From: Paenibacillus sp. FSL R10-2782
Lineage (GTDB): Bacteria > Bacillota > Bacilli > Paenibacillales > Paenibacillaceae
DNA: 64,000 bases
Direction: 5' to 3'
Assembly: GCF_038592985.1 (NCBI RefSeq)
Contig: NZ_CP151951.1
Coordinates: 1,541,001 to 1,605,000 of the forward strand
A model generated the notes under the pieces. That model was given only the letters and a program-made list of their open reading frames with translations, did no database searches and was not told the origin of the DNA. Below are positions 17,801 through 27,054 of the stretch, in pieces (the stretch's first letter is position 1; every line of letters starts with the position of its first letter). The position numbers and the translations under genes were made by a program.

Positions 17801-20800
17801 TTGCGATTTAGAACAACAAGACGTCATATAGCAATAATCATGATCATAACATTTATTTTCGGTACAATTAGCGGCTTTGTTCCTCCGAATGTATTCGGTG
17901 AAGGGAATGACAATTCGCAATACTCGGCGGATCAAATGGCTGCCAGATTTGGAGTCACATCATCTTTTATTTCAGAACAATTAAGAAAAGGTTATTCATT
18001 AAATCAAATTTATACGTCGCTATATATAGCTGAACAGGATCATATAAGCTATGAGCAGGCTGTAGCTTCGTTATTTCCTTCAGAGGAAAACCAATCACAT
18101 ACTGTAACAAGTGATGTATATAATAAGCTATCGGATGCTCCATTAGATAACCTGATTTCTCATAATGTATCAGATGATGTTTATCAAACAGATGACCTTG
18201 ATCCTGCGAACAAAGTTACCGAAGATGTATATAAGACAGATTTCCTGAAACAGAGTCTCATGGCAAATGTACCGCAACTTCCTCCGATCAGGGAAGAAGC
18301 CCCAGTGTACAATAAATCATCCTTTAATGAAGCGCCTTATTCTGTTGGCGATGATAAGGAATCCATATCCACTTTATCAGGCAGCCTATCGCTGCAAAAT
18401 ACAGATTTAACACTGCCTGGACGAAACGGACTGGGCTTTTCTTTGACGCGTCAATATGATACGAATCGTGCTCAATTTTTTGACAAAGGCGCTGAAATTA
18501 TTGACAACAGTGCTGCTGTGCAAAACTATTATGTCTACTTTAAGGCGATGATGAAACCTATTACCAAGTCGTACAAGGTAGCCTATCAGCAAAAAAGATG
18601 GGTGCAAGAGGATACAGACGGTGATGGGAATGTTGATGTTAATACCTATAATCTTCAGCCAGAAACAAAAGTTATAGGCACTTACACGACTTATGAAGCT
18701 GCCAGCCAAGCGGCGGGACAAAAAATAACCTATACTACACCTTCGGAATCCAGAACAGAGAAAGACTCTAGGACTGGAAAATGGGAGAAGGCTTTTCCAG
18801 ATTCAATAAAGTATAGTAAAGACGGATTTACTGGAACTTTAAATAAAGATGGGCAAGTTAGAGTCATCAAGGGATCATATACAGCTCCAAGTTTTAAAAA
18901 TGTATTCGGGGAACAATGTAGTGTTATGAATACGTTCTTTTATGATAGCGCTGGAAATATAACACGGAATTATCCAAGTGGTTCGTCATGTGGAGATTCT
19001 AAATTACATTACGACAGGGATTCATATGAAGGGGATTTGTCCTTAACAGGTATGATTGTTCCTCAAAGATGCCCCAGCTTTTCTCCTGGTAGAATCATGT
19101 GTAGCGAGTACGGAACAGCGTATTATTCAGGAACAGTGTACAATAAGGGAACTGCTGATACCCGAGAATGGAGACAAGATTATAGCGGAACCGTTACTAA
19201 ACCCGGTTATACAAGCGATATCGGTTATAGCGAGTGGACAAGTAATGGCAAAGGTGGAAGGACAAGAACAGCCTTTACCATGGAAGGCTCACCACAAATT
19301 GAAACGATTGTTTCTGAGGGGCTGGAAACGGCTGTTCGCCGACAGACAGCGCTGTTCACAACCATTGCTGAGGCTGAACACTATAGGGATGTAATTAACA
19401 GTAACCCTCGGGCTGAAATTCCCAGTGATGATGGAAATAAATATTATATTGCAGCAGATGCGGATGCTACCGTTTTTGCTGAAATTGTAGCCTATCAACC
19501 TTCATTTATTTTTCAAAACCGTACCTATCCTGCGCTGGAAGATCAATTAAATCCTCTTGGCAAGGGGTGGTCCTGGAATCTACCTTATGTAGAAACCAAA
19601 GAGGGCAAGCAGTACATGCACTTGGGGGATGGCGGTAGCTATGAAATTGAGGGAGATCAGCTTAAAGGTTACGACTGGAAAGGCCTGACTTTCACACCCG
19701 ACACTTCAGTAACAGTTAATGGAGAGAACTCAACCTCTGTATTAACTTCTGTCGACGGGACGAAAAAACAATATTTCTCCAAAGACGGTCAGTTGCTGCA
19801 AATTGAAGATGCCTATCATAATGCCATTAAGTTTAATTATGAACTTAATGCTACGTATAAACGCAAGCTGCTTAGCAAAGTAGAAGATGCAATCGGCAAC
19901 TCAATTGATATTCAATATACGGCTACAGACGTCACTCTGTCTAAAGGAAACCGCACTGTTGTCTATCGTAAACATACAGAACAAGGCGTTGAATTACTGG
20001 ATTCCGTGACAGATGCCGAAGGCAGAAAAACCACATATTCATATACATTAGCACCTGCCAAATTTAATTTGAGTGCTTCGCATCCGGAAAGACAAATATC
20101 TAATCCGTATGCTTTGTTAACCAAAGTATTTCATCCTACGGGAGCCTCTACTCTGTATACTTACGAGGACCAGCCAGTAAAACGCTATATTGGCTCCAAC
20201 TCAGTAAACGAGGCCTATAGAGCAGTCTCACGTGTAGATCAAATCACTTATCAAAACAATAAAACCGAAAACTATAATCAGGAAACCATTCATTACAATT
20301 CCGATATGGGTGAGAGCTATGTAAAAGATACTTCGTTCTCTACCATCACAGACAATGGATTAACTCGTTCAACCTTCAATTATAATAAAAAGTTTATTAG
20401 TGCAGACACGCCACCGCAGTATTACCTGAATCAGTCAGTGGTTAAAGCAGGAAATTCTGAAAAGAACACAGCGTATCAGTACGGCAAGCAGGTGACAGGC
20501 AAGGCTTATACCGCACCTGTACCTACCCGTACCTCGTCCAGCAATAATCAGAATGGAGACGTTTTGACAACGACTGCTGAATATGATGATTACGGTAATG
20601 TGACAAGCTCAGTGGATGAGAAGGGTTCACAAACGGCGTATACGTATGACGACAAGCATCGGATTAAAACGGTTACTGAACCGATTGACTCCAAAAGCAC
20701 TGGAGTTACAGAGTACACACGTAACCCACAGGGGAAAGTAACGCGAGTCATTGTTTCCAAGGATCATTCCGGGGGCGAACTACTACAAAAAGTAAATTAT

Positions 20801-23680
20801 TCAGGTATAGATGCTTACGGAAATACAACCGTTCAAACCATTGCAAATGGTAACAAATCCGTGACGACAACGACGGAGTATAGCAGTGATGACGATCATG
20901 CTTTTCCAACGAAACAAATTGTAGAGGTTACGAATATAGATGGAGAAAAATCTACAGTTACCATTCAGTCAGATTATGACAAGGCAACAGGTTTAATCAT
21001 TTCCTCGTTGGACGGGAAAGGCCAGAAAACCGGGTATCAATACGACGCACTTGATCGCGTAAAGGCAGTAACCTATCCAGACGGTAAAAGTATCCGTGTG
21101 GCTTATGATGATCTTGAGAACACCGTAACGGTGACGAATGAGCTGGGGATACGAGCTAAAACACGTTACAATGCTTTAGGCTGGAATATCGAGTCAGGGC
21201 TGTATGAAGGTAACGATTACGTGATCAAGTCCAAATCAACTTATGATCCTAACGGCAGATTAGTATCCAGTGAAGATGCGCTTGGACATCTGACGCGCTA
21301 TGGGTATGATGCTTGGAGTCGTACTACATCAACAGCCTATGCAGACGGTTCAGAAGCTGTAGTAGGATATAATGATGCTCTTCGTCAAGTAACGCAACGA
21401 GACGGTGAACTGAATGAACAAATTCAGACCTACGACAAATGGAACCGATTAGTACAAAACGAAGAAAAATCAGCATTGAATGGTAATCAGCAATTAACTT
21501 CCAAAGTGGCCTATGATGCTGTAAACGATCAGATTTTGAGTCAAACCGATGCGAATGGAAACGAGACTCAATTTTTATATAATGCCCTGGGCGATCAGAC
21601 AGCTGTGACGGAGCCAAACGGCGAAACGACGAAGTACACTTACGATATGCTGGGTAATCTCACTCAGATCACGTATCCAGATGGCCATGCCAAGGTGAAG
21701 TCGTATGATGAATTGGGTAGAGTGATTCAAACCAAAGACGAGAAGGGCCAGATCGAGAAGCGCTATTTCGATACCAACGGGAACTTATCCAAGAAAATAG
21801 ACCGTAACGGGAATGTCACTTCTTTTGAATACGATAGCCGTAATCGGTTGAAGTCGCGTGTAGGTAAAGATGAGACGGTCAGCTATGTATACGATGCCGC
21901 GGGCAAACGCCTAAGCATGACAGATCGAACGGGTACAACTTCCTATGCGTATGATCCGTATACGGAGCAACTGAACACCTTGTCTTACCCGGATGGTCTA
22001 AAGCTCTCCAATCAGTATGATGCTAATGGGAATCGAACCGAAATGACAGGACCATTTGGCGAGCAAGTAAACTACACGTATGATCAATTGAACAGATTGA
22101 AGACCGTAGGCAATACAAAAGATAAGCCCGTTTCAGAATATGCCTACACCAAAAATGGATTGCTGGACACAACCGTATCTGCAAATGGTTATCGCCAGCA
22201 AAACCAATATAACGGGATTGAGTTAGTTGAATTGAAGCACACACGATCTGATGCGGAAACGAACAGCTTTCAATATAGCTACGATCCAGGTAAAAATATC
22301 ACGAAACGCACTCAAAATGGTGTAGAGGATTCCTTTACGTATGATAAGCTGAATCAGATTGCTACCTCTACCGAAAATCAGGATGTATATTCGTATGATG
22401 CCAGAGGGAATCGTCTTACGATGGAAACGGAGAGAGCTCCGCATACGAAGCCGAGGGAGAACAGCTTCGACGATCAGGACCGATTGACTCAGGTCAAGAT
22501 CGACGGAAAGATCGTAGAGTACCGATACAACGGGGATGGATTACTGACAGACCGTATACAGGATGGTGTTCAAACCCGATACTACTATGATGGAAACAGT
22601 GCCCAAATTATAGCAGAAGCTACGATGGAAAATGGAAAACCTGTTTTAAAAGCCAATTATATTCGGGGTCTAAAATTAGAGGCTATAGCCTATGAGGATC
22701 AAACGGAAGCCTATCCCGTCTACAATGGTCATGGAGATATTATCGAAATTAGGGATTCCTCCGGAGCCTTGCTGAATCAATATCAATATGATATTTGGGG
22801 CAATGAAGAGGTCAAGGAAGAAAAAGTCCACAATCCATTCCGTTACTCTGGTGAATTGTGGGATGATACGACAGAACTGCAATACCTGCGTGCGAGATGG
22901 TATGACCCTGATAGTGGAAGATTTATCAATGAGGATACGTATGAGGGCGAAATTAATGATACATTGAGTTTGAATTTGTATACGTATGTCCAAAACAATC
23001 CGTTGATTTATATTGATCCTAGCGGGCATTCTTTTGAAACGCTTGATTATCAAGAACTTAGAATATTATTGAATGAAGCGAGGTTTAAATCGAATTCCAC
23101 CAAAAATAACGATTATCAGGTATACAAGGATTTTATTCAGAAACGATACGATTTTGGATCCATCTTTGGCGGCTTAAACGAGTATAATTACTTATACGAC
23201 CTGTTAACGGGAACCAGTGCTTATAAAAATAATGCTGGCAAGTCGGATTGGGCCAGGGAACAGTTGTTAAGTGCATATCAGAATTGGACAGATGCTGAAG
23301 TTCTTGCGATAGCAGCTAGTGGAATGGTTGGTGAAGCTTCTGGAAACTCTGCTGGCAGAGGAAGAACAGTTGGCTTTACAAAAATCAGTTTCAAGACAGA
23401 TTTGTTTAAGCGATATGAGAGCCATGTATTTTCAGCCGACCATATTAAAGACGGGATAATGAATTTAGGAAAAGATAGACAATCAATATTCAGCAGTATA
23501 ACTGGAAAAATTAGCTCTATAGATTCCTCTAAGTTTAAACAAGGTTCAAACCAAATTCATACCAAAATTAATGGATATGATGTCACGATAAGGTTTTACG
23601 TTAATGAAAATGGTACAGTTATTAACGTGAATAGCTTTATGGGGACTGCTGAAAGGGTAATTGGAAACCTCATTAAATAA
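17801..23680 (+). CDS. secreted Rhs/YD-repeat polymorphic toxin with variable C-terminal tip
   Basis: 1959 residues from TTG 17801 (GGAGAGAAG upstream). An N-terminal signal (IAIIMIITFIFGTISGF) indicates export, as in WapA-like Gram-positive toxins. Dense YD repeats run from about 930 to 1660 (YQYDALDRVKAV, YGYDAWSRTTST and others). The Rhs core ends with RYSGELWDDTTELQYLRARW and the boundary motif DPSGH near residue 1743. The last 216 residues are unlike the core: a helical part, then HVFSADHIKDGIMNLGKDRQ and QIHTKINGYDVTIRFYVNEN. This resembles small BECR-fold RNase toxins such as Ntox35, a tentative assignment. A candidate immunity gene starts 14 bp later. AT-rich relative to the core genome. 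Confidence 0.85.
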   Translation: MRFRTTRRHIAIIMIITFIFGTISGFVPPNVFGEGNDNSQYSADQMAARFGVTSSFISEQLRKGYSLNQIYTSLYIAEQDHISYEQAVASLFPSEENQSHTVTSDVYNKLSDAPLDNLISHNVSDDVYQTDDLDPANKVTEDVYKTDFLKQSLMANVPQLPPIREEAPVYNKSSFNEAPYSVGDDKESISTLSGSLSLQNTDLTLPGRNGLGFSLTRQYDTNRAQFFDKGAEIIDNSAAVQNYYVYFKAMMKPITKSYKVAYQQKRWVQEDTDGDGNVDVNTYNLQPETKVIGTYTTYEAASQAAGQKITYTTPSESRTEKDSRTGKWEKAFPDSIKYSKDGFTGTLNKDGQVRVIKGSYTAPSFKNVFGEQCSVMNTFFYDSAGNITRNYPSGSSCGDSKLHYDRDSYEGDLSLTGMIVPQRCPSFSPGRIMCSEYGTAYYSGTVYNKGTADTREWRQDYSGTVTKPGYTSDIGYSEWTSNGKGGRTRTAFTMEGSPQIETIVSEGLETAVRRQTALFTTIAEAEHYRDVINSNPRAEIPSDDGNKYYIAADADATVFAEIVAYQPSFIFQNRTYPALEDQLNPLGKGWSWNLPYVETKEGKQYMHLGDGGSYEIEGDQLKGYDWKGLTFTPDTSVTVNGENSTSVLTSVDGTKKQYFSKDGQLLQIEDAYHNAIKFNYELNATYKRKLLSKVEDAIGNSIDIQYTATDVTLSKGNRTVVYRKHTEQGVELLDSVTDAEGRKTTYSYTLAPAKFNLSASHPERQISNPYALLTKVFHPTGASTLYTYEDQPVKRYIGSNSVNEAYRAVSRVDQITYQNNKTENYNQETIHYNSDMGESYVKDTSFSTITDNGLTRSTFNYNKKFISADTPPQYYLNQSVVKAGNSEKNTAYQYGKQVTGKAYTAPVPTRTSSSNNQNGDVLTTTAEYDDYGNVTSSVDEKGSQTAYTYDDKHRIKTVTEPIDSKSTGVTEYTRNPQGKVTRVIVSKDHSGGELLQKVNYSGIDAYGNTTVQTIANGNKSVTTTTEYSSDDDHAFPTKQIVEVTNIDGEKSTVTIQSDYDKATGLIISSLDGKGQKTGYQYDALDRVKAVTYPDGKSIRVAYDDLENTVTVTNELGIRAKTRYNALGWNIESGLYEGNDYVIKSKSTYDPNGRLVSSEDALGHLTRYGYDAWSRTTSTAYADGSEAVVGYNDALRQVTQRDGELNEQIQTYDKWNRLVQNEEKSALNGNQQLTSKVAYDAVNDQILSQTDANGNETQFLYNALGDQTAVTEPNGETTKYTYDMLGNLTQITYPDGHAKVKSYDELGRVIQTKDEKGQIEKRYFDTNGNLSKKIDRNGNVTSFEYDSRNRLKSRVGKDETVSYVYDAAGKRLSMTDRTGTTSYAYDPYTEQLNTLSYPDGLKLSNQYDANGNRTEMTGPFGEQVNYTYDQLNRLKTVGNTKDKPVSEYAYTKNGLLDTTVSANGYRQQNQYNGIELVELKHTRSDAETNSFQYSYDPGKNITKRTQNGVEDSFTYDKLNQIATSTENQDVYSYDARGNRLTMETERAPHTKPRENSFDDQDRLTQVKIDGKIVEYRYNGDGLLTDRIQDGVQTRYYYDGNSAQIIAEATMENGKPVLKANYIRGLKLEAIAYEDQTEAYPVYNGHGDIIEIRDSSGALLNQYQYDIWGNEEVKEEKVHNPFRYSGELWDDTTELQYLRARWYDPDSGRFINEDTYEGEINDTLSLNLYTYVQNNPLIYIDPSGHSFETLDYQELRILLNEARFKSNSTKNNDYQVYKDFIQKRYDFGSIFGGLNEYNYLYDLLTGTSAYKNNAGKSDWAREQLLSAYQNWTDAEVLAIAASGMVGEASGNSAGRGRTVGFTKISFKTDLFKRYESHVFSADHIKDGIMNLGKDRQSIFSSITGKISSIDSSKFKQGSNQIHTKINGYDVTIRFYVNENGTVINVNSFMGTAERVIGNLIK
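22311..22411 (+). repeat. Rhs core segment duplicated downstream (copy 1)
   Basis: This 101-bp piece of the Rhs gene (encoding QNGVEDSFTYDKLNQIATST and onward) recurs at 25809-25909 with three substitutions. Confidence 0.9.
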
Positions 23681-23694
23681 ATTGGAGTGGTAAA

Positions 23695-24351
23695 ATGGAA
23701 GATAAAAAATTACAAGAGACTATAGCAAAAATAGTTATTAGGCGGGACTCTCTTGAGGAAGCAGAGAAGCTGATGCTAGACTATGTAAAAGTGAATCCAA
23801 ATGATGTTGATGGTTGGGCTAGATTGGTTATTTTGGAGACACTTTCTCCGATTGAAGATTATGAAAGAGCAACTAAGTATCTCAACAATGCTCTAGCCTT
23901 TCACAAAGACAATTTGTTGTTTTTTGTTTTAATGTTATTCTTCTCTGATTGGTACTTAGGTGGTTTAGATGAAAAGTTGGTAAGGAAAGCACTCGAACTA
24001 AAAAGCACAGTAAATTTTGAAGTGTCCTCCATGTTGTCTTATATTCTTGCTTGGCATTATAAGAGTATGGACATTTGTAGATTTGATTCATTATTAAATG
24101 AGTCGATACAAGAGTGTCCAAAACATGTTACTAACTTCACTGATTTGGGAAAGTACTATCTAGGTAAGGGAGATAAAGAATTAGGAAAAATGTTAATTCG
24201 GGAGGGCTTATCAAACGTTAAATTAATTTATAAAGATTCCAATATTAATTTTGATCCACTCGATATAGTTCGTTTTGTAAATGAGAGGATAACTGGAGTA
24301 TTTATGACTGAAGATATGTATCACTCTCTTAATAAATTGATACACACCTAA
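23695..24351 (+). CDS. TPR-like candidate immunity protein for the Rhs toxin
   Basis: 218 residues, all helical, with tetratricopeptide-like pairs: AEKLMLDYVKVNPNDVDGWA, ATKYLNNALAFHKDN, and a late NFTDLGKYYLGKGDKELGKM. It has no signal peptide, so it is cytoplasmic as an immunity protein should be. It begins 14 bp after the Rhs stop with a GGAGTGG site. Position, size and AT-rich composition support an immunity role; the sequence does not prove it. It could also be an unrelated TPR protein. Confidence 0.6.
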   Translation: MEDKKLQETIAKIVIRRDSLEEAEKLMLDYVKVNPNDVDGWARLVILETLSPIEDYERATKYLNNALAFHKDNLLFFVLMLFFSDWYLGGLDEKLVRKALELKSTVNFEVSSMLSYILAWHYKSMDICRFDSLLNESIQECPKHVTNFTDLGKYYLGKGDKELGKMLIREGLSNVKLIYKDSNINFDPLDIVRFVNERITGVFMTEDMYHSLNKLIHT

Positions 24352-24660
24352 TGGTTTTGTTTGACGCTTCAGGAACAAAAGGTCCGGTTGTAACACTGCC
24401 AAGGATCCACAAATTCGTAAGTCTAGATGAAGTTACGCCCCAAACCAAATAAAACATCCGGATGGAAGGAACTTGGAGGTAAGTCTTTTTGTTAAAGACT
24501 GCAAAATGGCAGATGATTCGTGTGCTGAGTTATTTTTTGCGAATTATATGCTTTAGTAGAATTACTAAAATCTCGTAAAATTAAAGACAACAAATCAGTT
24601 GGCGAGCTATTAGAGGATTATTGGTCGATGAAAACAGACTGTGTCAACTCCCAAATAGGA
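24351..24660 (+). pseudogene. decayed toxin/immunity module
   Basis: A 33-codon frame (24351-24452, MVLFDASGTKGPVVTLPRIH...) starts on the stop of the TPR gene. Downstream, one frame reads HPDGRNLEVSLFVKDCKMAD then DSCAELFFANY; after a shift of frame near 24545 it continues ALVELLKSRKIKDNKSVGEL and ends QIGNK before TAA. The pieces are protein-like but have no complete start. They look like the remains of an older toxin tip or immunity gene. No family is recognised. Confidence 0.5.
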
Positions 24661-24686
24661 AATAAATAACTATTAACTAAACCACA

Positions 24687-24725
24687 ACCTTGATTGGCTC
24701 CATGCCTTTCAAGGTTCTTTTGTTT
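24687..24725 (+). terminator. Rho-independent terminator
   Basis: AACCTTGA and TCAAGGTT pair across a 15-base loop and are followed by CTTTTGTTTATTTT. It would end the Rhs-TPR transcript before the orphan tip. Confidence 0.65.
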
Positions 24726-24793
24726 ATTTTATCTTATTTTTATAAATTATTGTAAATCGAACTAACTATTTATCTAAGGTTTACTATCCTATT

Positions 24794-25192
24794 GTGAATA
24801 AGGATCAGTATAATGAATTACTTAAAGGTAGCGCAATTGAGGTTCCTTTTCTAGAAGATCCGTTATTCTTTTTATTTGATGGTACATTTACTTTGTCTTA
24901 TAAAGCTGCAGCCTCTCTTGCAGTTAAGACACTGGGTAAAAAAAGTGTAGAGCAAACTACGACTTATATGCTTAAGATGGATTTACAGCTATTTGCTAAA
25001 AAGGGAAAAGAATTTAGAGGGGGAGCAAAGTCAACCCGTGATAATTGGTATGGTTATAATGATAAAGAATTTCAAAAATGGTGGCACCGATCGGGCAAGA
25101 AAGAATATGGTGGTAATGATATCGAAGATAGTGCAGAGGCTAAAGCAATATATGAATATTGGACGTCGATTGGTAAGCCAAATGTAAAATAA
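24794..25192 (+). CDS. orphan polymorphic-toxin C-terminal tip (start missing)
   Basis: 132 residues from GTG 24794. The open frame extends upstream to 24750 or so without a good start or ribosome site, so this is probably a 5'-truncated fragment. It contains MDLQLFAKKG, a linker often seen just before toxin tips of Gram-positive Rhs/LXG/WapA proteins, then a compact domain rich in Trp, Lys and Asn (NWYGYNDKEFQKWWHRSGKK). No nuclease family is recognised. It is followed 12 bp later by a HEAT-like gene with a good ribosome site, the usual toxin-immunity order. Expression is doubtful. Confidence 0.5.
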   Translation: MNKDQYNELLKGSAIEVPFLEDPLFFLFDGTFTLSYKAAASLAVKTLGKKSVEQTTTYMLKMDLQLFAKKGKEFRGGAKSTRDNWYGYNDKEFQKWWHRSGKKEYGGNDIEDSAEAKAIYEYWTSIGKPNVK

Positions 25193-25204
25193 GGTGGAGA
25201 CGAA

Positions 25205-25693
25205 ATGAATAAATTACTTTTAGAAAATGTTATAAATAATGGGGATTTAGTAGAAGCAGTGAAGATGATAGAAGAAGTGGGCGAAAAGAGAGATAATGAA
25301 TTTACAGCTATACTAATTAAGCATCTTGGATCAACTGATAGTCCAATATTAAGAAATGCAATCGCTATTGCATTAGCTGATATAAGAAATCAAGAAGCTA
25401 TTTTACCGCTTATCAATGTACTGAAAGACCCAAAAACAGAAGGGAGCAGAGGAACGTTATTGTATGCTTTAGAATCTTTTGATATCGTTCCTCATGTTAT
25501 TACAATAACAGATTTACTTGATGATAACTTTGAAGTCAGCAGACATTCTTTTCAATTGATAAGTGGCGTGGCTAATAACCTCTCTAGTACTCAAAAGGAA
25601 ATATGTAAACAATTGATAAAAGATAAGATAGCTGATGTGAAAAATGAAAATAATCGCACCTTTTTGTTAGATTCTCTGCGTCTTTTTAACTGA
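25205..25693 (+). CDS. HEAT-like candidate immunity protein
   Basis: 162 residues, helical. NEFTAILIKHLGSTDSPILR and ALADIRNQEAILPLINVLKD are HEAT-like repeats of the kind seen in SUKH-independent immunity proteins. The ATG follows AAGGTGGAGACGA. It lacks a signal peptide. It sits directly behind the orphan toxin tip and ahead of the copied Rhs-core fragment. It may still protect against a neighbour's toxin. The function is inferred from position and fold. Confidence 0.6.
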   Translation: MNKLLLENVINNGDLVEAVKMIEEVGEKRDNEFTAILIKHLGSTDSPILRNAIAIALADIRNQEAILPLINVLKDPKTEGSRGTLLYALESFDIVPHVITITDLLDDNFEVSRHSFQLISGVANNLSSTQKEICKQLIKDKIADVKNENNRTFLLDSLRLFN

Positions 25694-25753
25694 TTTTTTT
25701 CGTGATAGTTTTTTGCGAATAATTAGAAGTTCTATAGGTAAAATGCTCTGTAA

Positions 25754-25790
25754 AGACCACATGTGAAATATTTGCATGTGGTCTCTTTCT
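25754..25790 (+). terminator. Rho-independent terminator after the HEAT-like gene
   Basis: AGACCACATG and CATGTGGTCT form a 10-bp stem with an 11-base loop, followed by CTTTCT. Confidence 0.7.
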
Positions 25791-25808
25791 ATCTCGAAAT
25801 GGAGCTTT

Positions 25809-25909
25809 CTCAAAATGGTGTAGAGGATTCCTTTACGTATGATAAGCTGAATCGGATTGCTACCTCTACCGAAAATCAGGATGCATATTCGTATGGTGCC
25901 AGAGGGAAT
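25809..25909 (+). repeat. displaced Rhs core fragment (copy 2)
   Basis: 101 bp, 98 identical to 22311-22411. It still encodes QNGVEDSFTYDKLNRIATST in frame but has no start. The match ends a few bases before the IS element. It is best explained as a scar left by recombination of a second Rhs 3' region. Confidence 0.85.
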
Positions 25910-25927
25910 TGGATTGTCAACACTAAA

Positions 25928-26728
25928 CTAGACAACTTTTTTATGGTGCCTCTGCTTGAACTCAGCCGGACTCAAGTACTCCAGAGAACCGTGAATCCGA
26001 ATATGGTTGAACCAGTGCACATAGTCATGTAATTCTGTGGTTAGCTCAGCTAGACTTTCAAAATGACGTTTCTTCACAAACTCCGTTTTGAACATTTTAA
26101 ACGTGGCTTCCGCAACGGCGTTGTCATAGGGGCAGCCTTTCATGCTTAAGGAACGCTCAATCTGAAAAGCCTCCAGCGCATCGTCGATGAGCTTATTCTT
26201 GAATTCATTGCCTCGGTCCGTGTGGAAGAGCTGAATGTCATTCAGGTTGCCCTTAATCGAAGCCAAAGCACGGTAAACCAGCTTGGCATCCTTGTGTGCC
26301 CCCGCACTGTAACCGATAATTTCGCGGTTAAACAGATCCACAAAGAAGCATACGTAATTCCAATATGAACCTACTCTAACGTACGTCAGATCGCTTACGA
26401 CGACAGATAACGCCTGCTCTTGCTCAAATTTCCGGTCCAATACATTCGCTTGCTTGGCTTCATTGCATTTCGTGGGATGAGGCTTGTACTGAGCGATCGT
26501 ATACGAGGAAACCAGCCCATATTCTTTCATGATTCGTCCTATTCTCCGCCTGGATACCGTAAAGCCTTGTTGGTGCAACTCTTTTTTTATCTTACGCGTA
26601 CCATAGTTTTGTCGGCTGCTTTGAAAAATGTCCATAATCAGGGAGGGAAGCTCATCCTCCGATGTCACTTCCACTTTGTTTTCTTCATAATAATAGGTGC
26701 TTCTAGGGAGCTTTAGGACGTCGCACAT
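25928..26728 (-). CDS. IS3-family transposase OrfB (DDE integrase core)
   Basis: 266 residues from the first ATG. In practice it is probably made as an OrfA-OrfB fusion by -1 frameshifting near CGAAAGTAA at the orfA end, since the orfB frame is open upstream (VIRQNKHKYSVSA). An HTH_21-like segment (YGTRKIKKELHQQGFTVSRR) precedes the rve core. The catalytic triad is visible: Asp in VVSDLTYV, Asp in LFHTDRGNEF, and Glu in DNAVAEATFKMFK. It catalyses IS transposition. Confidence 0.9.
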   Translation of the reverse strand: MCDVLKLPRSTYYYEENKVEVTSEDELPSLIMDIFQSSRQNYGTRKIKKELHQQGFTVSRRRIGRIMKEYGLVSSYTIAQYKPHPTKCNEAKQANVLDRKFEQEQALSVVVSDLTYVRVGSYWNYVCFFVDLFNREIIGYSAGAHKDAKLVYRALASIKGNLNDIQLFHTDRGNEFKNKLIDDALEAFQIERSLSMKGCPYDNAVAEATFKMFKTEFVKKRHFESLAELTTELHDYVHWFNHIRIHGSLEYLSPAEFKQRHHKKVV

Positions 26729-26769
26729 TGCTGATACCGAGTATTTATGTTTATTCTGGCGAATGACAT

Positions 26770-27054
26770 TTACTTTCGTCCCATGATCAGCGCGGCTTGC
26801 TTTAAAATGTCATTCTCCATGAGCAGTTGCTTGTTCTGTTTTCGAAGCTCGATCAGTTCTAATTCCTCTGGAGTTCGGTTGTCTTTCTCTTTGAAGGATC
26901 CAGATGTGGAACTCTGTTTCACCCATTTATCTAACGATGAAGGATTCAAATCATACTCTTGAATGATATCCTTTCGCGGTTTACCACTCTGATAGAGTTG
27001 AACCATTTGTGCTTTAAATTCAGCGCTAAAGGTACGTCTTTCTTTTTTAGTCAT
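26770..27054 (-). CDS. IS3-family OrfA (helix-turn-helix, leucine zipper)
   Basis: 94 residues. RRTFSAEFKAQMVQLYQSGK then IIQEYDLNPSSLDKWVKQ is the transposase_8 helix-turn-helix. The tail LELIELRKQNKQLLMENDIL is a leucine-zipper coiled coil used for multimerisation. It binds the IS ends and, fused to OrfB, forms the transposase. The stop TAA directly follows the CGAAAG frameshift candidate. Confidence 0.9.
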   Translation of the reverse strand: MTKKERRTFSAEFKAQMVQLYQSGKPRKDIIQEYDLNPSSLDKWVKQSSTSGSFKEKDNRTPEELELIELRKQNKQLLMENDILKQAALIMGRK

